The notes under the pieces: model-generated
Databases searched by the model: none
Told to the model about the DNA's origin: nothing
What the model saw: the letters and a program-made list of their open reading frames with translations, nothing else
Shown here: positions 23,352 to 30,976 of the stretch, one piece after another
Numbering within the stretch: the first letter of the stretch is position 1
Layout: every line of letters begins with the position of its first letter
DNA from: Candidatus Neomicrothrix sp. UBA2131
GTDB lineage: Bacteria > Actinomycetota > Acidimicrobiia > Acidimicrobiales > MedAcidi-G1
NCBI GenBank assembly: GCA_002329075.1
Contig: DCXR01000062.1
Location: 1 to 53,547 of the forward strand
DNA length: 53,547 bases
Direction of reading: 5' to 3'
Translations under genes and position numbers: made by a program

Positions 23352-25706
23352 ATGAAAGACCCACAACATCCATTGACCGGGGTCCGGGTGCTCGAGATGG
23401 GCAGCCGGGTGGCCGCTCCCTATGTCGGCAAGTTGCTCGCTGATGCCGGCGCCGACGTGTGCAAGGTGGAGTCGCCTGCCGGTGACCCCTTCCGCCGTTG
23501 GAGCGCCTCGGGGGCGACGATCCCCACAGGTGGGGACGCCGCCTGGTTCCGGTTCCTGAACGGCGGGAAGCGCAGCGCCGTTGTGGACCTCGGGGTGGAT
23601 GGCGGCCGCGACGAACTCCTGCACCTCGTCGCCGGCGCCGACCTCGTTATCGACGACCACGATCCGGCCGACGCCCGTGCCCTCGGCATCACCGCCGACG
23701 ACCTGCGTGCCGTCAACCCGGCCGTGGTCGTCGCCACGCTCACGCCGTTCGGGACGACGGGACCCTGGGCCGACCGGCCGGCCAACGACTTCGTCCTCCA
23801 GGCCCTCGTCGGCTCGACAGAGGTCCGCGGCGTACCCGGCGAGGAGCCCGTGTCGGTCGGAGGGGACCTCGGCGACTTCACCGCAGCGGCCTTCGCGGCA
23901 CCGGCCGCCCTCTCAGCGACGCTCGCCGCCAGGGCATCCGGACACGGCGCCCACGTCGACTGCTCGCAGTACGAGGCAATGATGCACTCGTTCCAGGTGT
24001 TCCGGCCGATGTACGAGTCGATGGCCCCGGACTACGAGTTCCCCCGGCAGTTCATGATCCCGTCCATCGAACCGGCGTCGGACGGGATGGTCGCCTTGTG
24101 CTGTGTCACCGGCCAGCAGTGGCAGGACTTCTGCGCCATGATCGGCGCCCCCGAGTTCGGCGACGACCCCATGTTCCTCAGCTTCGTCGGTCGCCTGGAA
24201 CGCAAGGAGGAGGTCTGGGAGAGGATCCACGCCTTCACGAAGGCCCACACGGTCGACGAGATCGTCGAGGTGGCCTCGGCGTTCCGCATCCCCTGCGGCC
24301 CGGTGGGCGACGGACTGACGCTGCCCGGCTACGACCACTTCGTCGAGCGGGGCGTCTTCGTCGACCACCCGCAGGGGTTCATCGGGCCCCGCCCGAGCAT
24401 CGGCTTCTCCGAGTCCACGTTGGCCCCGCGACGCCCGGCACCCGCCCTGGGTGATGCAGGCGACGAGCCCGACGACGGCCCCGGTCCGGTGCTCGGTACC
24501 GATCCGGCACGACCCCTGGCCGGGGTGCGCATCCTCGACCTGGGGACCTTCTGGGCCGGTCCGGTCACCGCCAGCTTCCTGCGCGTCCTCGGTGCCGACC
24601 TCGTCAAGGTCGAGTCGCACGTCCGCCTGGACGGCATGCGCTGGGCCGCCGGCTACCAGCGGGACCACCTCTGGGAATGGTCTCCGGGCTACCACGGTGC
24701 CAATCCGGGTAAGACCCTGGTGACGCTCGACCTCACGACCGATGCCGGGCAGGAGGTGCTCGGGACCCTCCTCGACACCGCCGATGTGGTCATCGAGAAC
24801 TTCAGCCCTCGCGTGATGGACTCCTGGGGGGTGACCTGGGACGCCGTTCGCCGGCGCAACCCCCGTGCCGTGTACCTGCGGGCGCCGGCGTTCGGGCTGG
24901 ACGGGCCCTGGAGGGACCGCGTCGGCTTCGCCATGACCATGGAGCAGGTGGGGGGCCTTGCCAACCGGACCGGCCATGTCGACGGGCCGCGGCTGCTCCC
25001 ACAGGGGCCCGTCGACATGTTCGCGGCGATGCACGCGGCCGTGGCGGTCCTGCTCGCCCTCGCCGACCGCGAGCGCACCGGTACCGGACAGTTGATCGAG
25101 GCCCCGTTGATCGAAGCGGCGCTCCAGGCCTCGGCGGAGCAGGTCGTCGAGGCCTCGGCATACGGCAACGTGCTGGGATGCCTCGGCAACCGGTCGGCGG
25201 CGGCGACGCCCCAGGGCCTGTACCGGACAGCCGAGGACGACCGCTGGTTGGCGGTCAGCATCGAGACCGATGCACAGTGGGTGAACCTTCAGGGCCTGGT
25301 CGACGACCTGGACGGCCTCGACCGCCACGGCGATGCCGACCGTATCGACGAGGTGCTCGGCGCCTGGTCACGGGGGCAGGCCGGTCGGGAGTCCGAGGAG
25401 CGCCTATGGCAGGCAGGTGTCCCGGCGGCCTTCTGCGTGCATCCGAACCATTCCGGTGGGACCGCACAGCACGAGTTCCGCGGCTTCCTCCAGTGGTATG
25501 AGCATCCTGTGACCGGGTCGACCCCCTACTTCTCGTACCCGTTCCTCGTGGACGGTGCCCACCTGTCGCTGGGCGGTCCTGCGCCGACGTTGGGCCAGCA
25601 CACGGACCAGGTGCTGGAATCCCTGGGCCTGGACGAGGCGGCCATCGCACGGTTGCGGGAGCAGGGTGTCACCGACGACTGGCCGGTGGGGATTCCACGC
25701 CCCTGA
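23352..25706 (+). CDS. Two-domain family III (CaiB/BaiF) CoA-transferase
   Basis: 784 aa made of two complete family III CoA-transferase modules. Module 1 (about 1-385) starts LTGVRVLEMGSRVAAPYVGK and has LLADAGADVCKVESPAGDPFRR. Module 2 (from about 388) starts LAGVRILDLGTFWAGPVTA and has VLGADLVKVESH. Family III enzymes transfer CoA between carboxylic acids through an enzyme-bound anhydride. Both modules have Glu (VDCSQYEA; IEAPLIEA) around the position where many members carry the catalytic Asp, but I cannot align this securely. It begins the plus-strand CoA-ester set and probably activates the pathway substrate (inference). The ATG at 23352 starts the conserved domain. Confidence 0.9.
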   Translation: MKDPQHPLTGVRVLEMGSRVAAPYVGKLLADAGADVCKVESPAGDPFRRWSASGATIPTGGDAAWFRFLNGGKRSAVVDLGVDGGRDELLHLVAGADLVIDDHDPADARALGITADDLRAVNPAVVVATLTPFGTTGPWADRPANDFVLQALVGSTEVRGVPGEEPVSVGGDLGDFTAAAFAAPAALSATLAARASGHGAHVDCSQYEAMMHSFQVFRPMYESMAPDYEFPRQFMIPSIEPASDGMVALCCVTGQQWQDFCAMIGAPEFGDDPMFLSFVGRLERKEEVWERIHAFTKAHTVDEIVEVASAFRIPCGPVGDGLTLPGYDHFVERGVFVDHPQGFIGPRPSIGFSESTLAPRRPAPALGDAGDEPDDGPGPVLGTDPARPLAGVRILDLGTFWAGPVTASFLRVLGADLVKVESHVRLDGMRWAAGYQRDHLWEWSPGYHGANPGKTLVTLDLTTDAGQEVLGTLLDTADVVIENFSPRVMDSWGVTWDAVRRRNPRAVYLRAPAFGLDGPWRDRVGFAMTMEQVGGLANRTGHVDGPRLLPQGPVDMFAAMHAAVAVLLALADRERTGTGQLIEAPLIEAALQASAEQVVEASAYGNVLGCLGNRSAAATPQGLYRTAEDDRWLAVSIETDAQWVNLQGLVDDLDGLDRHGDADRIDEVLGAWSRGQAGRESEERLWQAGVPAAFCVHPNHSGGTAQHEFRGFLQWYEHPVTGSTPYFSYPFLVDGAHLSLGGPAPTLGQHTDQVLESLGLDEAAIARLREQGVTDDWPVGIPRP

Positions 25707-25724
25707 CCATGACATGCTCCTGAC

Positions 25725-27137
25725 ATGAGCGACGCTGACGCCGCCCTCGAGACCGCCCTGCAGTCCCTGGTGGGCGGGCAGGGTTCGGTCCAGGTCGCCA
25801 CCGAACCGGTCGGTGCCTCCGAGGTCAGTGCCTGGTGTGCCGTCATGTCCGAGGCAAACCCGCTCTTCGTAGATGAGGCGGTTGCCGCCTCGGGGCCGTA
25901 TGGGGGGATCGTGGCACCCCCGGCCACGCTCAACATGTGGACGATGCCCGTCAGGATCGGGAGCGACTCCGTCGGGCGCGACACCGACCAGCCTCAGCAG
26001 ACCGCCTACCAACTGCTCGACGACGCCGGGTTCACCGGCGTCGTCGCCACCAACTCGGACCAGGCCTACGAAGGCCACCTCCGACCCGGCGACATCGTGT
26101 CCACCCGGACGACGCTCACCGGCGTCTCCCCCCAGAAGCAGACGGCACTCGGCACCGGCCACTTCGTGACGACCGAGGTCGCCTACGCGAACCAGCACGG
26201 TGATCCGGTCGGAACGCTCACCTTCCGGATCTTCAAGTTCCGGCCGGGCACCGGCCGGCAGCGTGGCGACGAACCGGTGGACGACTCGCCCCGGCCCGAA
26301 CGTCCCCGTCCCCGCTGGAACCAGGACCAGGCATGGCACTGGGAGGGGCTGCGGCAGCACGAGTTGCGCATCCAGCGCTTCACCGGCAGCGGACGCCTCG
26401 TGCACCCCCCGGTCGTCGCCGATCCGACGACCCATGACATGGCGTACGACTGGGTTGTCGCCTCCGGTCGGGGCTTCCTCTACAGCTGGACCGCCCCGGA
26501 ACATCCGAAGGTCCCCGCCTTCGACTATCCGCTCGTGGTCGGCCTGGTGGAGCTCGAGGAGGGTGTCCGAGTGGTCTCCAACATCGTCGGTGTACGCCCC
26601 GACCAACTCGAGATCGGCATGCCGCTCGAGGTCTGCTGGCTGGACAGCCACGATGACGTGACCCTCCACCAGTTCCGTCCGGTCCGACCCGATCGACGCA
26701 CGGACACGTTGGTCCGGGACGACGTGTCCGTCGGCGACCGGTTGCCGCCCTGTCCGATTGACATCACCACCGAACTCGTGACGTCCGGGGCGCTGGCCAC
26801 CTTCGACCACCAGGACGTCCACCACGACAGCGATGCAGCACGTGCCAAGGGCCTGCCGGACATCATCATGAACATCCTCACCTCGAGTGGGTTGGCCGCC
26901 CGGTGGCTGGGGGACTGGGCCGGAGACCGGGCGGTGTTCCGGAACCTCAGGATCGGACTCGGGGCGTCGAACCACCCGGGCGACACGATGACCATGGCTG
27001 GTTCGGTGACTGATGTCGGGGAGGGAGGCGCCATCACCGTGGCGTTCGTCGGCACCAACTCCCTCGGCAACCACATCCATGGCAGCGCCGAACTGGCCCT
27101 GCCGGAAGGTTCGCAGGGCGCCGAGGGGAGCGCCTGA
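25725..27137 (+). CDS. MaoC-DUF35-MaoC fusion (ChsH2-ChsH1-like hydratase)
   Basis: 470 aa with three domains. The first is a MaoC-like hotdog (about 15-175; EANPLFVDEAVAASGPYGG). The second is a DUF35 OB-fold (about 205-320; WVVASGRGFLYSWT, then PAFDYPLVVGLVELEEGVRV). The third is another MaoC hotdog (about 335-460; ATFDHQDVHHDSDAARAKG with the hydratase Asp/His, then DIIMNILTSSGLAARWLGDW). In mycobacterial steroid side-chain degradation these parts are two proteins, ChsH2 (MaoC-DUF35) and ChsH1 (MaoC), which hydrate an enoyl-CoA and hand it to aldolase Ltp2. The DUF35 zinc ribbon has lost all four cysteines; the only Cys residues are 38, 304 and 343. The aldolase gene follows after 1 base. 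Confidence 0.88.
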   Translation: MSDADAALETALQSLVGGQGSVQVATEPVGASEVSAWCAVMSEANPLFVDEAVAASGPYGGIVAPPATLNMWTMPVRIGSDSVGRDTDQPQQTAYQLLDDAGFTGVVATNSDQAYEGHLRPGDIVSTRTTLTGVSPQKQTALGTGHFVTTEVAYANQHGDPVGTLTFRIFKFRPGTGRQRGDEPVDDSPRPERPRPRWNQDQAWHWEGLRQHELRIQRFTGSGRLVHPPVVADPTTHDMAYDWVVASGRGFLYSWTAPEHPKVPAFDYPLVVGLVELEEGVRVVSNIVGVRPDQLEIGMPLEVCWLDSHDDVTLHQFRPVRPDRRTDTLVRDDVSVGDRLPPCPIDITTELVTSGALATFDHQDVHHDSDAARAKGLPDIIMNILTSSGLAARWLGDWAGDRAVFRNLRIGLGASNHPGDTMTMAGSVTDVGEGGAITVAFVGTNSLGNHIHGSAELALPEGSQGAEGSA

Positions 27138-27138
27138 C

Positions 27139-28317
27139 ATGTGGACCCCTGCCCGCCGGACCGCCATCGTCGGCATCGGCGCCACCGAGTTCTCGAAGGA
27201 CTCCGGCCGGACGCCCATGCAGTTGGCGACCGAGGCCTGCCTGGCCGCATGTGGTGACGCCGGCCTCGACCCGACGTTGGTCGACGGCATGTCGTTGTTC
27301 AGCATGGAGTGCAACTACGAGATCGAGGTGGCCCGGAACCTGGGCATACCGCGCCTGCGGTTCTTCACCATGGTCAACCACGGCGGTGGTGGGGGTTGCG
27401 CCACCGTCGGCCTGGCCGCAATGGCCGTACACACCGGTGCCGCCGACTACGTGCTGGCCTACCGGGCGTTCAACGAGCGCTCGTGGCACCGGTTCGGCAG
27501 CGGAGTACAGGCCCACCACCAGAGCCCCGAGGCGAACGACGTCTCGTTCAGTTGGACCTCGCCGTTCGGGCTGCTCACACCGGCGCAGTGGGCCGGCATG
27601 TTCGCCACCCGCTACATGCACCAGCACGGCGCGACCTCGGAGGACTTCGGTCGGATCGCCGTCGCCGACCGCCGCCACGCTGCCAACAACCCGGCCGCCT
27701 TCTTCCACGGCCGGCCCATCACGCTCGAGGAGCACCAGGCCAGCAGGATCATCTCCGACCCACTGCGACTCCTCGACTGCTGTCAGGAGAGCGACGGCGG
27801 CGTGGCACTGGTCATCACCAGCGCAGAGCGGGCAGAAGGCCTGGACCGGGAGCCTGCCTGGATTGCCGCCGCTGCCCAGGGAGTGGCCGAGGACCAGTGG
27901 ATGATGCGCTCGTACTACAGGGACGACATCACCGGCATCCCCGAGATGGGGGTCGTGGCCGGGCAACTCTGGGAGTCGTCGGGCCTTGGTCCCGCCGACA
28001 TCCAGACGGCGATGCTCTACGACCACTTCACGCCGCTGGTCCTGCCCCAGTTCGAGGAGTTCGGATTCTGCGGCGCCGGCGAGGCGAAGGACTTCATCGC
28101 CGACGGGAACATCGAGGTCGGCGGTGCCCTGCCGGTCAACACCAACGGCGGCCAGTTGGGTGAGGCGTACATCCACGGCATGAACGGCATCGCCGAGGGG
28201 GTCCGCCAGGTTCGGGGAACCTCGGTCAACCAGGTCCACGGGGCCGTGAACGTGCTGGTGACCTCGGGCAGCGGCGTTCCGACGAGTGGCCTGATCCTGA
28301 CCAGCGAGGGCGGCTGA
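27139..28317 (+). CDS. Thiolase-fold aldolase/lipid-transfer protein (Ltp2-like)
   Basis: 392 aa. The thiolase fold is visible in AIVGIGATEFSKDSGRTPMQLA, the central HGGGGGCATVGLAAMAV, and the C-terminal NTNGGQLGEAYIHGMNGI. The usual thiolase catalytic set is absent: the HGGGGG loop replaces the nucleophilic Cys region and no C-terminal CxG cysteine is seen. Tyr294 (AMLYDHFT) and Tyr344 (GEAYIHG) sit in conserved positions and are candidate acid/base residues, as tyrosines are thought to be in Ltp2-type aldolases. Direct coupling to the MaoC-DUF35-MaoC gene strongly suggests a hydratase-aldolase complex releasing a ketone or aldehyde and a shorter acyl-CoA (inference). Confidence 0.88.
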   Translation: MWTPARRTAIVGIGATEFSKDSGRTPMQLATEACLAACGDAGLDPTLVDGMSLFSMECNYEIEVARNLGIPRLRFFTMVNHGGGGGCATVGLAAMAVHTGAADYVLAYRAFNERSWHRFGSGVQAHHQSPEANDVSFSWTSPFGLLTPAQWAGMFATRYMHQHGATSEDFGRIAVADRRHAANNPAAFFHGRPITLEEHQASRIISDPLRLLDCCQESDGGVALVITSAERAEGLDREPAWIAAAAQGVAEDQWMMRSYYRDDITGIPEMGVVAGQLWESSGLGPADIQTAMLYDHFTPLVLPQFEEFGFCGAGEAKDFIADGNIEVGGALPVNTNGGQLGEAYIHGMNGIAEGVRQVRGTSVNQVHGAVNVLVTSGSGVPTSGLILTSEGG

Positions 28318-28323
28318 GCCCGC

Positions 28324-29529
28324 TCAGTCGAGGGGCAGGACCACCTCGGGCAGGGGGTGCCGGTAGAGGCGGGCTGCGTTTTCGCAGCAGAGCATCCGGA
28401 GTTCGTCGGGCGGCAGGTGACCCCAGGCGTCGGCGATGACCTGTTGGGTGTGCGGCCAGGTGCTGTCACCGTGGGGGTAGTCGGCCTCGACGCAGATGTT
28501 GTCGATGCCGATGGTGTGGCGGGTGTCGATGGTGGAGGGGTCGTCGAGCGTACAGAACCAGAAGTTGCGGCGCAGGACGTCGGCGGGGTGCTCTTCCCAG
28601 CCATGCCCGTAGCCCGAGCGCTCGATGAGGTTGTCGAGGCGGTCGATGAGCATGGCGACCCAGCCGATGCCGCCCTCGGACATGGCGACCTTGAGTCGGG
28701 GGTATCGGACCGGGTATTCCGACCAGAGCCACTCGGCGCAGGCCTGGAGGGAGAGTTGCCCGAAGAGGGTGGCGCCGATCTGGAGCGCAGGACCCCCCGG
28801 CGGCGTCGGGTGCATTCCGGAACTGGCCACGTGGAGGGAGACCACCGTGTCGGTTTCGACACAGGCGGCGATGACCGGGTCCCAGTGGTCGCGGTCCCAG
28901 AGGCTCGGGAGCCCGATGGCATGGGGGCGCTCGGGCAGGGTGACCGAGACGAAGCCCCGCTCGGCGTTGCGGTGGATCTCCCGGGCCGCCTCCGTCGGGT
29001 CGGAGAGGAAGGTGATGCCGCACGGGACGATCCGGTCCGGATGGGGTGCATACCATTCGGTGTACAGCCAGTCGTTCCACGCCCGCATGGCGTCAATGCC
29101 CAGAGCGGCGTCGTCGGCGTCGGCGAACACCCGTCCGCAGAATCCGGTCACCTGGGAGGGGAAGTTGAGCATCGCCCAGATGCCGGCCAGGTCCATGTCG
29201 GCTATCCGGGCGTCGACGTCGTAGCAGCCGGGGCGCATCTGGTCGAAGCGGAACGGCTCGAGCCGCACGGTCTCGGGACGGCGTCCGGCCACGGCGTTCA
29301 TTCCGACCTGGGAGTACGTGTTGCCTTCGAACTCCCAGACCTGGTGCCCTTCGGGCGTCTCGACCAGTTGCGGACCGTGCCTGCGCAGCGCCGGGGACAT
29401 GTACTCGGTGAACAGGTGGGGTGGCTCGACGACGTGGTCGTCGACCGAGATGATCGTGCAGTGGACCTCGGCAGGCTCTGGTTCCGGAAGGAACAGTGCC
29501 GGGTCGAGTACCTGATCCACAGCTGCCAC
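28324..29529 (-). CDS. Amidohydrolase family 2 (TIM-barrel metal hydrolase/decarboxylase)
   Basis: About 401 aa from GTG 29529 (GTG 29520 also possible). IISVDDHVVEPPHLF carries the N-terminal metal-binding His. VSLHVASSGMHPTPPGG supplies a further His, and DNICVEADYPHGDSTWP near the C-terminus supplies the conserved Asp. This family hydrolyses C-N or C-O bonds or non-oxidatively decarboxylates aromatic and related acids; the substrate is unknown. It starts 4 bases after the stop of the acetoacetate decarboxylase-like gene, so the two are one transcription unit. It converges with the aldolase gene, the stops being 6 bases apart. Confidence 0.88.
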   Translation of the reverse strand: MAAVDQVLDPALFLPEPEPAEVHCTIISVDDHVVEPPHLFTEYMSPALRRHGPQLVETPEGHQVWEFEGNTYSQVGMNAVAGRRPETVRLEPFRFDQMRPGCYDVDARIADMDLAGIWAMLNFPSQVTGFCGRVFADADDAALGIDAMRAWNDWLYTEWYAPHPDRIVPCGITFLSDPTEAAREIHRNAERGFVSVTLPERPHAIGLPSLWDRDHWDPVIAACVETDTVVSLHVASSGMHPTPPGGPALQIGATLFGQLSLQACAEWLWSEYPVRYPRLKVAMSEGGIGWVAMLIDRLDNLIERSGYGHGWEEHPADVLRRNFWFCTLDDPSTIDTRHTIGIDNICVEADYPHGDSTWPHTQQVIADAWGHLPPDELRMLCCENAARLYRHPLPEVVLPLD

Positions 29530-29533
29530 CGAC

Positions 29534-30298
29534 TCAGCGCAGGTTGCGGGGGCCGCCCCGGCGGCCGGGCCAGCGGGAGCCGCCGATGGTGTCTGCGTGG
29601 GGCCAGAAGGCGACCGGGTCGAGCGGGCCGGCGTTGGTGATCTCGCGTGCCTTGTGGGCTGAGGTGATGAGCCGGGCCGAGAGCTGCTCACGCACCGGCA
29701 GGAGCTCGGTGTGGGGATCCCACGGGCTGTCCCGGAGGGTCAGGATGCCGTCGAGTTCCTCGACATGAACCTGTTCGCTGACCTGCCGTACCCTGACGAC
29801 GTGTGGCGGGTAGTCCCACTCGCCCTCGGCACCGCCGACTGCCCGCGAGTACTTGAGCCACCACTCGTTCTCCTCGCGGTCGCCCGGTTCGGGATCGACG
29901 GTCCCGGTGGATCGACCCCTGAACTCGAGGAACGTGTAGCCCTGGTGCGTGGCAGTGGCCTCGACGGCGTCGCCGAACCGGAAGTAGCGGGTGGTGCACG
30001 GGAACTTCGGTTGCCCGTTGATCTCCTTCGAGTTGAAGATGGCCGCCTCCTGGTCGATGCCGATGCCGAGCGAGAACTGTCCGGCGACGCCGTCGAAGTC
30101 GGCCTGCACCCTCGTGCTGGTGCCGAACTCGGGCTCATCGAGGATCGGTACGCAGTAGACGCCGATGGTGACGATGGGTTCGGCACCCGGTTCGATGCCG
30201 GGGGGGAGTAGGGCGGCCACCTTGTCGGGGTCGGTGCGGTATGTGATCACCAACTTGGGCCAACCGGCGATCTCGGCAGGTTGGCTGTCTTCGCCCAT
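29534..30298 (-). CDS. Acetoacetate decarboxylase-fold protein
   Basis: 254 aa from the ATG at 30298, which is preceded by a good GAGGAGA. ADC-like features: WPKLVITYRTDPDKVAALLPPGIEP near the N-terminus, and FNSKEINGQPKFPCTTRYFRFGDAV, in which the Lys of QPKFP may match the Schiff-base lysine. Family members decarboxylate beta-keto acids, but many homologues have other aldol-type or unknown activities. It leads a two-gene unit with the amidohydrolase. A remote role in processing the ketone side product of the neighbouring aldolase is possible but unproven. Confidence 0.82.
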   Translation of the reverse strand: MGEDSQPAEIAGWPKLVITYRTDPDKVAALLPPGIEPGAEPIVTIGVYCVPILDEPEFGTSTRVQADFDGVAGQFSLGIGIDQEAAIFNSKEINGQPKFPCTTRYFRFGDAVEATATHQGYTFLEFRGRSTGTVDPEPGDREENEWWLKYSRAVGGAEGEWDYPPHVVRVRQVSEQVHVEELDGILTLRDSPWDPHTELLPVREQLSARLITSAHKAREITNAGPLDPVAFWPHADTIGGSRWPGRRGGPRNLR

Positions 30299-30410
30299 GG
30301 GGGTCTCCTCGGTCTCGCCGCGGCAATCCGGCGGCACTGCGTCTCTGTGGCAGTGTGACACGGCCGTGGATCGGTGGCCGCACCCGCTTTCCCGCGCCGA
30401 AGGTCGCCGG

Positions 30411-30902
30411 TCAGAAGTCGCCGGCGCCCTGACGGAGGCCGGTGAGCGCCGCTGTCACCGCGGACAGGTCGTCGCGGCCCATGCCGTCGAGTCCGAACCT
30501 GATGTCGGCGAGGGCGCCCGCCGCCTGTTCGACGGTGGTGCGTCCCCGACGGGTGATCTCGGCGAGCGTGGTACGTCGGTCGGTGGGGTGGGGCGTGCGA
30601 CGGACGAGACCGTCCGCCTCGAGCCGGTCGATGGTGTTGGTCACCGAGGTGGGGTGCACCTGGAGGCGGTCACCGACCTTGCCGAGGGGCAGCGATCCGT
30701 GCCGCGAGAAGTGCAGGAGGGCGAGGGCCTCGAATCGGCTGAAGTTGAGGTCGAAGGGGGCGAGGGCGGCGTCGATGCGGTGCAGGAGGACCTGGTGGGC
30801 CCGCGTGATGGAGGTGGCCGCGGCCATCGGGTCGGCGGCGCCCCAGTCGTTGGAGCGCCAGTTGCGGTGCGCCTCGTCGATCGGGTCGAAGGGCAACGGC
30901 AT
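30411..30902 (-). CDS. MarR family transcriptional regulator
   Basis: 163 aa winged-helix repressor. The DNA-binding region is RFEALALLHFSRHGSLPLGK, VGDRLQVHPTSVTNTIDRLE, ADGLVRRTPHPTDRRTTLAE, where HPTSVTNTIDRLE is the recognition helix and DPDRR-like HPTDRR the wing. It is divergent from the B12 mutase operon. A strong palindrome lies 45 bases upstream of its start and 10 bases before the mutase start, so it probably represses the mutase operon and itself, released by a CoA ester or related acid (inference). Confidence 0.93.
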   Translation of the reverse strand: MPLPFDPIDEAHRNWRSNDWGAADPMAAATSITRAHQVLLHRIDAALAPFDLNFSRFEALALLHFSRHGSLPLGKVGDRLQVHPTSVTNTIDRLEADGLVRRTPHPTDRRTTLAEITRRGRTTVEQAAGALADIRFGLDGMGRDDLSAVTAALTGLRQGAGDF

Positions 30903-30946
30903 GGGTCCAGTCTAGGCATCTGGAACCGACAATGCTTGGGTGGCAA

Positions 30947-30966
30947 ATAGTTGGACATCCAACTAT
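30947..30966 (+). promoter_or_regulatory. MarR-type operator palindrome
   Basis: Perfect 9-base arms ATAGTTGGA (30947-30955) and TCCAACTAT (30958-30966) around CA. It is AT-richer than its surroundings and lies in the divergent gap between the MarR gene and the mutase operon. A -10-like TATCCT (30964-30969) overlaps the right arm and ends 7 bases before the mutase ATG. A leaderless transcript blocked by repressor binding would fit. Confidence 0.85.
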
Positions 30967-30976
30967 CCTTCGACCC

